This document shows positions 1-6,621 of a stretch of DNA of 64,000 nt, piece by piece; the stretch's first letter is position 1, and each line of letters opens with the position of its first letter. A program made the translations under genes and the position numbers. Below the pieces are notes generated by a model. It was not told where the DNA came from and did not search any database. It saw nothing but the letters and a program-made list of their open reading frames with translations. Source of the stretch: an uncultured Slackia sp. (lineage in GTDB: Bacteria > Actinomycetota > Coriobacteriia > Coriobacteriales > Eggerthellaceae); contig NZ_CAKTVX010000001.1 of NCBI RefSeq assembly GCF_934630525.1, forward strand, positions 372,001 through 436,000. Direction: 5' to 3'.

Positions 1-53
1 CTTCGTCGTGATAAAGTACCGTTTACGAAAAGCCGACGCTTGGGAGGGCGGCC

Positions 54-1514
54 TTGGCGCATTCATCGAATCATACGTGCGCGAACAAAGCGTGGTTTCT
101 TGGTTTTGGCCTGTATTGGACATGGGTTTATTTGTCATTTAATTCGGCGACCGTTGTCTCATTTTCCAATGGAGATGAAACGGCCATTACATGGTTGCAT
201 ATCATTTCGGGCCTCGCGGGGTGCGCGACGTTCGCGGTAGCCATATTCAATCATAACAGGCTTGAGCGTGCCGGACGTTCGATCAATGTCCTTTGGGCTG
301 CGGCCATGGTGTCGGCATTCGGGTCGATGTTCTACGCGACCGAGGTTATTGACAGCGCTGCTGCGTCGCTTATGCTTGGAGCTCTTTTACCGGGGCTTTC
401 GACTCCCCTGCTCGCACTCGGCTGGGGTGTTTTGTTCTGTACACTCGATGCCCGCGAGGCTGCGGGGCTCACCGCCGGATCATTCATGCTTGCGGGCGTG
501 CTGTATGGCCTGATTTCGCTCATTCCCGCTCCCCTTTCGGGCGTGATCGTTGCTTTCTTGCCCCTGCTTTCGGTTTGCATGATGGCGATGTGTCCTAATC
601 GCGGGCCCCATCCATTCACGCTTCGCTCGCATGCGGCAAAAAGCCCCGAGGGCGTCAATGCGTTTCGTGATATTAAAGACTTGCTGTGCGGCCCGTTTTC
701 GTCTCGCGCGCTTGCGGGCATTCTTCTGACCATGGTAGTGAGCGGCGGCCTGCGCACGTATACGGGCGCCGAAGCGCCGGCTGTATACCATGACCCCTTT
801 ATTGTGGCGGCATCGACGTTCGCGATTGCGGCCATTTTTCTTGTATACAGTCTCTTTTTGCCCCACACGAGCTTCAAGCTCGGGCCGCTTTATAGAACGG
901 CGGCGCCGCTTTTTGCGCTGGGCGTTGCGGCGCTTACGGTATTCAACGAGCCCGACTCGGCAACAGCGTACTTCGCCGCTTCGGCCGGCTCGATGTTCAT
1001 CGATATGCTCACATGGGTCTTGCTCATCGAAATCGCCCGTTCCTCGAGGCTTTCGGCGCTTCTGATTTTCGCTGTTGGGCGGTGTGCCATTCATACTGGC
1101 ATGGCGCTCGGCGAAATTGCCGCGCTCGCATTTCCTTCCATGATGGTGACGTTCTGCGTAAGCTCCATCGTGATACTCATCGTTATTGCGGGCTTCATGT
1201 TTTCCGACCGCGACAATGCGCTTGTGTTTGAGCCGGTTGAAGAGGGCGAGCTTGACGTGGAAGCCTGCGAGCCCAATGCGGAAAAACCCGCGCCAACCAT
1301 GGATGAACGCATTGCCGCAGTCGCCGAGAAGTTCGGCCTCACCGCGCGCGAGACCGAGGTCTTCATGTTGTGGGCCACGGGTCACGGAGCGAAATCGATC
1401 GAAGAAAAACTCGTGCTCTCGTCTGCCACGGTGCGCACTCATATTCGGCATATTTACGAGAAACTCGATGTGCATAGCCGTGCAGAATTGATCGAGCTTC
1501 TCGAGAGCCGCTAA
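54..1514 (+). CDS. Membrane-bound LuxR-family regulator
   Basis: A 486-residue protein. Roughly residues 10-390 are a string of hydrophobic segments (about 10-12 membrane spans), followed by an acidic linker and a C-terminal LuxR-type helix-turn-helix from about residue 428 (LTARETEVFMLWATGH, then SSATVRTHIRHIYEKL). This architecture, an MFS-like membrane half joined to a LuxR DNA-binding domain, is a heavily expanded family in Eggerthellaceae. The likely role is transcription control in response to a ligand sensed in the membrane; the ligand is unknown. The start is a TTG at 54 preceded by GGGAGG at 43-48, a good ribosome site. The transporter gene follows on the same strand 210 bases downstream and is a plausible target. 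Family assignment is firm; target and ligand are inference. Confidence 0.9.
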   Translation: MAHSSNHTCANKAWFLGFGLYWTWVYLSFNSATVVSFSNGDETAITWLHIISGLAGCATFAVAIFNHNRLERAGRSINVLWAAAMVSAFGSMFYATEVIDSAAASLMLGALLPGLSTPLLALGWGVLFCTLDAREAAGLTAGSFMLAGVLYGLISLIPAPLSGVIVAFLPLLSVCMMAMCPNRGPHPFTLRSHAAKSPEGVNAFRDIKDLLCGPFSSRALAGILLTMVVSGGLRTYTGAEAPAVYHDPFIVAASTFAIAAIFLVYSLFLPHTSFKLGPLYRTAAPLFALGVAALTVFNEPDSATAYFAASAGSMFIDMLTWVLLIEIARSSRLSALLIFAVGRCAIHTGMALGEIAALAFPSMMVTFCVSSIVILIVIAGFMFSDRDNALVFEPVEEGELDVEACEPNAEKPAPTMDERIAAVAEKFGLTARETEVFMLWATGHGAKSIEEKLVLSSATVRTHIRHIYEKLDVHSRAELIELLESR

Positions 1515-1724
1515 CGCGCCCCTCGCGTGGAGATTCAAGAATAAGAGCCCTCCTGCGAGTTGAAATTCGCTACAATCACTCGCGCAGTGAGCAGTTCACC
1601 ATGCATTCTGGCGTATATCTCGCCCCGCATTTCACAACGTAAGTCCAGCTGTTGGGCCTTCGGGCTCGCATGTATCCGCAGCAACGCGGCGCCTTTCGTG
1701 CGCCCAAATAAGGAGTTTTCTGGT

Positions 1725-3602
1725 ATGCAGGGAAAACAATCGACCATGCTCTTGGCAGTTTTATACGGCGGAGCATTCCTGGCTGGCTTTAATGAGAACC
1801 TCGTGAATATGGGCCTTATCGCCATCATGGACGAGTTCGCCATTGACTCAGTTACGGCGCAGTGGCTTGTAACGGGATTCATGATCGCCTCAACGATTGT
1901 CGTTATGTGCATGGCGTTCTTCTATCGTCGCATTAAGCTGAGAGCGCTGTTCTTTGCCGCGAGTAGCCTTACTTTGGCTGGCTCGGTTCTAGGCCTCATC
2001 TCAACGAATTTCGCCATGCTCTTAGTCGCGCGAATCATTCAAGCGGTGGGTTCGGGTGTGTTCATCCCTCTTATGATGAATACGATTTTGGCCGTGACGC
2101 CGAAGAATAAGCTTGGATCGTATCTCTCATTGGGTGGATGCACCATTACGTTTGGCCCTGCCTTCGCCCCTGTTGTATGTGGCGCATTGGTCACGAATCT
2201 GGGGTGGCGCTCGATATTTATTGCACCGATTGCGGTTATGGTGCTTCTTGTTGTTTTGGGCTTCATCTATGTGAAAGACCTCGAAAACAGCGAAGCGCAT
2301 CTTGATGCGCCTTCGGTGGCCCTTTCGGGTGTCACGTTGTTCGCGCTTTCGTTTGGTTTGGCGGAAATCGCGATAGACACGATGCTCGGAGCCGTCTCGC
2401 TCGTTGTCGCGGTTGCGGCAGCCGTGGCTTTTGTCGCCCGTCAGCTCGCCTGCCAATATCCGCTTATCGAGCTTTCTCCCATGCGTCGCGTTTCGTTTTG
2501 GCCCGCTGCGGTTTTCGCTCTGGTCTCCCTTATGTCAACGTTCTCGATGAGCGTTTTGCTCCCCCTCTATCTTGAAGGCGCATGCGGCATAACGGCATTC
2601 ATGGCTGGTGTGGTCATGCTCATTCCCGTGCTGTGCAACGCGGTATCGACCCTGGTGAGCGGCCGAATTATGGACAAACGCGGAGGATGGCCCCTTATCC
2701 CTCTTGGTTTTGCGAGCGTTGCCGTGGGCTTTGCGCTCATGGCAACGCTCGCCTCGTCGTACTCCATTGTTGCGATGTTTTTCGCGTCGGCTTTGGTGTT
2801 CATCGGCGTTGGCATGACGCTTTCTCCTTCTCAAACGGCTGGTTTGCGTACGCTTCCGCCGCGCGAAAACCCCTTCGGCGTTGCCCTTATGACGACATTC
2901 ACGCAAATCGCCGCGTGTGCAGGTCCTTCGCTCTACATCGGACTTATGTCCTCGTCGGAAAACGCCGTACTGAACTCCGGCGCACTGGAAAACGCCGCTG
3001 TTGCCCAGGGTTTTGCCGTTGCCGTATGCTTCGCTGCCGCTTTGGCTCTCGTGTCGGCAATTGGCGCCACTGTCTTCTGCCGAGCCGCGGTAAAACGGGA
3101 CAACGCTGCCCCCAAACACGTTCAAGCCCAGCAACCCACGGGAATAGCCTTGCTTATGGAAAAGACCCCCTTTGTCGTAAAGGGCACCATGCCTGTTGGG
3201 GAAGTCATGCATGAGCTGGTCAATCGCAAAGTAAGCGGCATGCCGGTCGTGAATGACGGCGGTGTCCCAATCGGCTTTATTTCCGACGGCGACATCATGC
3301 GGTACCTCTCCGAATGCCATCCGGCGATTACGAGCTCGTATTCGCTCATGGAGGCGGCAAATAGCCAAACGTTCGACGAGAAGCTTAAAGAACTTATCGC
3401 GCTTCCTGTTTCGCATATTGCCACGGAACGCGTCGTGAGCATTCCTGAAGACGCAACGCTCCAAGAGGCATGCACGCTTTTGGCGCAGCATAAATTGAAG
3501 AAGGTGCCCGTCATGCAGAACGGCGCGATTGTCGGAATGCTGAGTCGATCCGACGTCATTCGCTACGCGATGAACAACGCGCTGGCTGGAATTGAGGAAT
3601 AG
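1725..3602 (+). CDS. MFS transporter (DHA2-like) with C-terminal CBS pair
   Basis: A 625-residue protein. Residues 1 to about 470 form about 14 hydrophobic spans, as in drug:H+ antiporter-2 (EmrB/QacA-like) carriers, including the early motif QWLVTGFMI. After a short linker, from about residue 482, come two CBS domains (VSGMPVVNDGG...GFISDGDIMRYL and KKVPVMQNGAIVGMLSRSDV). CBS pairs usually bind adenine nucleotides, so the carrier may be gated by energy state or a nucleotide ligand. The open frame begins at 1560, but the ATG at 1725 follows AAGGAG at 1710-1715 and starts right at the first membrane segment, so it is preferred. The membrane LuxR regulator gene lies upstream on the same strand. 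Substrate cannot be read from the sequence. Confidence 0.88.
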   Translation: MQGKQSTMLLAVLYGGAFLAGFNENLVNMGLIAIMDEFAIDSVTAQWLVTGFMIASTIVVMCMAFFYRRIKLRALFFAASSLTLAGSVLGLISTNFAMLLVARIIQAVGSGVFIPLMMNTILAVTPKNKLGSYLSLGGCTITFGPAFAPVVCGALVTNLGWRSIFIAPIAVMVLLVVLGFIYVKDLENSEAHLDAPSVALSGVTLFALSFGLAEIAIDTMLGAVSLVVAVAAAVAFVARQLACQYPLIELSPMRRVSFWPAAVFALVSLMSTFSMSVLLPLYLEGACGITAFMAGVVMLIPVLCNAVSTLVSGRIMDKRGGWPLIPLGFASVAVGFALMATLASSYSIVAMFFASALVFIGVGMTLSPSQTAGLRTLPPRENPFGVALMTTFTQIAACAGPSLYIGLMSSSENAVLNSGALENAAVAQGFAVAVCFAAALALVSAIGATVFCRAAVKRDNAAPKHVQAQQPTGIALLMEKTPFVVKGTMPVGEVMHELVNRKVSGMPVVNDGGVPIGFISDGDIMRYLSECHPAITSSYSLMEAANSQTFDEKLKELIALPVSHIATERVVSIPEDATLQEACTLLAQHKLKKVPVMQNGAIVGMLSRSDVIRYAMNNALAGIEE

Positions 3603-3713
3603 CGCACGCTGGACACGATGCCCCGACACGAGCGTCGAGCCTGTTTCGCGCCCCTGGGAATTGCGCGAACGAGTCTGTTAGACAGGGTGCTTCCTTCCGG
3701 CCTCAAAAGCGGG

Positions 3714-3801
3714 TTGTTCTCCCCGTGCGAGGAACGAGGCCCGAAGGGGGTCAACCGGCCGCCGCTTAGGACGGTTCTCCCCCGTGTAAGGAACTTGGCC
3801 C
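3714..3801. repeat. Direct repeat in a 350-base noncoding gap
   Basis: The gap 3603-3952 has no convincing gene. It contains two similar blocks of about 30 bases, at 3714-3743 and 3772-3801, both of the form GTTCTCCCC.GTG..AGGAAC..GGCCC, spaced 58 bases apart and G+C-rich. The rest before the ArsR promoter at 3878 shows nothing recognisable. It may be a structured untranslated region or a decayed element. Confidence 0.45.
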
Positions 3802-3877
3802 CTCTGCGCGCTCCTCTTCTTGCGGGCGCCTTTTCGCCAAGCGAAGCAAAATACTTGAAATTGTGGCGCTGCCTTTG

Positions 3878-3923
3878 TTGACAGCGCCGTTCTTATATCT
3901 ATACTTATGAACAGTTGTTCATA
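3878..3923 (+). promoter_or_regulatory. Metal-responsive promoter with ArsR/SmtB operator
   Basis: TTGACA (3878-3883), a 16-base spacer and TATACT (3900-3905) form a near-consensus sigma-70-type promoter. Directly after the -10 lies a perfect inverted repeat TATGAACA-GT-TGTTCATA (3906-3923). Its core matches the 12-2-12 operators bound by SmtB, CzrA and ZiaR (core TGAACA-N2-TGTTCA). It ends 30 bases before the ArsR-family start codon, so autorepression of the operon, relieved by Zn(II), Cd(II) or Pb(II), is the natural reading. Confidence 0.88.
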
Positions 3924-3952
3924 TGTTTGTTTGGTCTCATAAAGGAGCAAGC

Positions 3953-4330
3953 ATGGCACAGACTATTGTTGAAGAACCGGCCATTCAAGAACCTCGCCTT
4001 TCCTGCAGCTGCGGTTGCGAGCAGGTTCATGAAACGGCCCCCGATATGCCCGACGAAGAGCTGCTTTACGATTTGGCAGACCTCTTCAAGGTTTTCGCCG
4101 ATACGACGCGAATCAAAATTCTGTATGCCCTTATGGGGCGTGAGCTCTCCGTAAGTGATTTGGCCGAGGTTATCGGCGCCACGCAAAGCGCCGTTTCGCA
4201 CCAGCTTCGCACGTTGAAGCAGGCCCACCTGGTGAAATTCCAGCGCGATGGCAAAAACGTAATCTACTCGCTTTCCGACGACCACGTATACACGATGATC
4301 GCTCAGGGCATGACCCATATTTGCGAATAA
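3953..4330 (+). CDS. ArsR/SmtB-family metal-sensing repressor (Zn/Cd/Pb type)
   Basis: A 125-residue winged-helix repressor. The recognition helix region is VSDLAEVIGATQSAVSHQLR (residues 67-86). It carries two possible metal sites. The N-terminal cysteines C18, C20 and C22 (CSCGC) resemble the alpha-3N site of CadC. The C-terminal D109-x-H111-x10-H122-x2-E125 matches exactly the alpha-5 zinc motif of SmtB and CzrA. Having both suggests a CadC/ZiaR-like sensor of Zn, Cd or Pb. The open frame extends up to 3923, but the ATG at 3953 follows AAAGGAG (3941-3947), and the upstream part would overlap the operator. It is the first gene of the efflux operon and probably represses itself through 3906-3923. 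Confidence 0.93.
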   Translation: MAQTIVEEPAIQEPRLSCSCGCEQVHETAPDMPDEELLYDLADLFKVFADTTRIKILYALMGRELSVSDLAEVIGATQSAVSHQLRTLKQAHLVKFQRDGKNVIYSLSDDHVYTMIAQGMTHICE

Positions 4331-4364
4331 GCCTATTAACCCGCATGAGTGAAAGGAACAAGCC

Positions 4365-4583
4365 ATGCGTAAGACGTTTAAGCTCGACGAACTTGATTGC
4401 GCGAACTGCGGAGCGAAAATGGAGGCCGCCATCAAGAAAATCGATGGCGTTGTCGATGCCAAAGTGACATTCATGACCCAGAAGCTCGTCGTCGAGGCCG
4501 ACGATGCGCGCTTCGACGAAATCATGGACGAAGCGCAGGCTATTTGCAGAAAAATCGAACCCGATTGCGAGATCGTGCGATAA
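4365..4583 (+). CDS. Stand-alone heavy-metal-associated (HMA) domain protein
   Basis: A 72-residue ferredoxin-fold HMA protein with one CxxC metal site (C12-A-N-C15 in LDELDCANCGAKMEAAI). Such domains either chaperone a soft metal or form the N-terminal domain of P1B ATPases. The ATPase encoded 21 bases downstream starts directly with its membrane part and lacks its own HMA, so this gene most likely supplies that domain as a separate polypeptide. The start ATG at 4365 follows GAAAGGAAC. The repressor gene ends 34 bases upstream, so all three genes read as one operon. Confidence 0.9.
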   Translation: MRKTFKLDELDCANCGAKMEAAIKKIDGVVDAKVTFMTQKLVVEADDARFDEIMDEAQAICRKIEPDCEIVR

Positions 4584-4604
4584 ATCTCAAGGTGGATTAT
4601 TGCC

Positions 4605-6524
4605 ATGAATAAGAAATTGAGGCGCTGGAGAAAGCGCATTGTTCTTGCGCTCGTTTCGTTTGCGCTGATATTCGCTTTAACGGAGCTGTTGCCCCTTTCC
4701 GTTTGGCTCGGCAGCGAACGCAATGCGGTGTATGCGGAATTCGTGCTGTACCTTATTCCGTATGCGATTGCCGGCTACGACGTTCTTCTCAAAGCGGCGC
4801 GCAATATCAAAAACGGCCAGGTGTTCGACGAGAATTTCCTTATGGCCGTTGCGACGATCGGCGCATTTTCGCTCGTATTCTTCCCCGACTCCGGCCCCCA
4901 TATGGCCGAAGGCGCAGCGGTTATGCTGTTTTACCAGGTGGGCGAGCTGTTCCAGCAATACGCGGTCGGCAAAAGCCGCAAATCGATCGCGGCGATGATG
5001 GACATTGCCCCCGATTTCGCGAACGTGCGTAACGCGAACGGCGATTTGGAGCAGGTTGACCCCGATAGCGTTGCTGTTGGCAGCGAAATCATTGTAAAGC
5101 CGGGCGAGCGCGTGCCGATTGACGGCATCGTTGTGGAAGGATCTTCCCAGCTCGACACGGCCGCCTTAACCGGCGAGAGTGTGCCGCGCGCCATCGAAGC
5201 GGGCAGCGAAGTGGTCTCTGGCTGCGTGAACCTCACAGGATTGCTTACCATTAAAACAACGAAGCCCTTTGGCGAGTCAACAGTGAGTCGTATTCTTGAG
5301 CTGGTCGAGAACGCTGCCGAAAAGAAGGCCCATACCGAGAATTTCATCACGCGCTTCGCTCGTTATTACACGCCTGCAGTATGCGGAGTCGCGCTCGCGT
5401 TGGCGGTGCTTCCTCCCCTGCTCGGCTTCGGCGCGTGGAGCGATTGGGTTTTCCGCGGACTTACGTTCCTCGTAGTGAGCTGCCCATGTGCGCTTGTCAT
5501 CAGCGTTCCGCTTTCGTTTTTCGGCGGTATTGGTGGCGCGAGCAAGCTTGGCATTTTGATCAAGGGCAGCAATTACTTGGAGTCGCTTGCCTCGGTCGAT
5601 ACGGTCGTGTTCGATAAAACCGGTACGCTTACGAGCGGTACCTTCGGCGTTGTTGCTGTTCATCCCGCAGAAGGCGTCGAAAGCGATCGCCTGCTTGAGC
5701 TGGCGGCTCATGCCGAAGCGTATTCCGACCATCCTATCGCGATGTCGGTAAAACAAGCGTACGGCGAGCGTGTCGACGAAGCCCGCGTGTCGAATGCGAG
5801 TGAGGTAAGCGGGCGTGGCGTACAGGCTGAAATCGACGGCGCGCACGTGAGCGTTGGCAACGACAAACTCATGGCGAGCCTCGATATTGATGCCAGCAAC
5901 TGCGAGCTCGTCGGAACGATGCTGCATGTTGCGGAAAACGGAAAATACCTGGGTCATATCGTTATCGCCGACATGGTGAAAGACGATGCCGCCAAAACTA
6001 TCGCCGACCTGCATGCAGCGGGCGTGACCAAAACGGTGATGCTGACCGGCGATGCGGAAGAAGTCGCCCGTTCCGTTGCCACGACGCTTGGCCTGGATGA
6101 ATTCCACGCCAAGCTTCTGCCCCAAGACAAGGTCGCGGAAGTTGAGCGCTTGCTGGATGAGGAAAGCAAGAAAGGCAAGCTTGCCTTCGTAGGCGACGGC
6201 ATCAACGATGCGCCCGTGCTCACCCGCGCCGATATCGGCATTGCGATGGGCGCGATGGGCTCCGATGCTGCCATTGAGGCGGCCGACATCGTGCTCATGG
6301 ACGATAAGCCGTCGAATATCGCGAAAGCGATTCGTTTGTCGCGCAAAACCATGGGTATCGTATGGCAGAACATCGTGTTTGCCTTGGGCGTGAAGCTTGC
6401 CGTGCTCGTGCTTGCCGCCGTGGGCATCGCGAATATGTGGATGGCGGTGTTTGCCGATGTGGGCGTGGCAATTCTGGCCATTCTTAACGCCATGCGCTGC
6501 ATGAACGTGAAGAAGTTCCAGTAA
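4605..6524 (+). CDS. zntA: P1B-2-type Zn/Cd/Pb-exporting ATPase
   Basis: A 639-residue membrane ATPase that would pump divalent soft metals out of the cytoplasm. Seen in order: a basic N terminus without HMA domain, TM segments, the actuator motif TGES, CPC metal site (C293-P-C295 in VVSCPCALVISVP, typical of ZntA/CadA rather than copper pumps), phosphorylation site DKTGTLTSG (D337), HP locus (SDHPIA), GDGINDAPVL hinge, and the TM8 motif FADVGVA whose aspartate marks the P1B-2 group. Length is short for ZntA because the metal-binding domain is a separate gene just upstream. The ArsR repressor and its operator control the same transcript, and a terminator follows at 6560. zntA/cadA cannot be told apart from sequence. 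Confidence 0.95.
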   Translation: MNKKLRRWRKRIVLALVSFALIFALTELLPLSVWLGSERNAVYAEFVLYLIPYAIAGYDVLLKAARNIKNGQVFDENFLMAVATIGAFSLVFFPDSGPHMAEGAAVMLFYQVGELFQQYAVGKSRKSIAAMMDIAPDFANVRNANGDLEQVDPDSVAVGSEIIVKPGERVPIDGIVVEGSSQLDTAALTGESVPRAIEAGSEVVSGCVNLTGLLTIKTTKPFGESTVSRILELVENAAEKKAHTENFITRFARYYTPAVCGVALALAVLPPLLGFGAWSDWVFRGLTFLVVSCPCALVISVPLSFFGGIGGASKLGILIKGSNYLESLASVDTVVFDKTGTLTSGTFGVVAVHPAEGVESDRLLELAAHAEAYSDHPIAMSVKQAYGERVDEARVSNASEVSGRGVQAEIDGAHVSVGNDKLMASLDIDASNCELVGTMLHVAENGKYLGHIVIADMVKDDAAKTIADLHAAGVTKTVMLTGDAEEVARSVATTLGLDEFHAKLLPQDKVAEVERLLDEESKKGKLAFVGDGINDAPVLTRADIGIAMGAMGSDAAIEAADIVLMDDKPSNIAKAIRLSRKTMGIVWQNIVFALGVKLAVLVLAAVGIANMWMAVFADVGVAILAILNAMRCMNVKKFQ

Positions 6525-6559
6525 CCGTCGCGTGGGCCAATGAAACCCTGCAAACAATA

Positions 6560-6597
6560 AGCCCCAGATTGCCAGCAGCATCTGGAGCTTTCTTTTG
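6560..6597 (+). terminator. Terminator of the metal efflux operon
   Basis: A 10-base stem with one C-A mismatch, AGCCCCAGAT (6560-6569) against ATCTGGAGCT (6580-6589), followed by TTCTTTT. It lies 36 bases after the ATPase stop codon. Confidence 0.75.
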
Positions 6598-6621
6598 GTC
6601 TGGGACCCGACGGCTTTTGCG

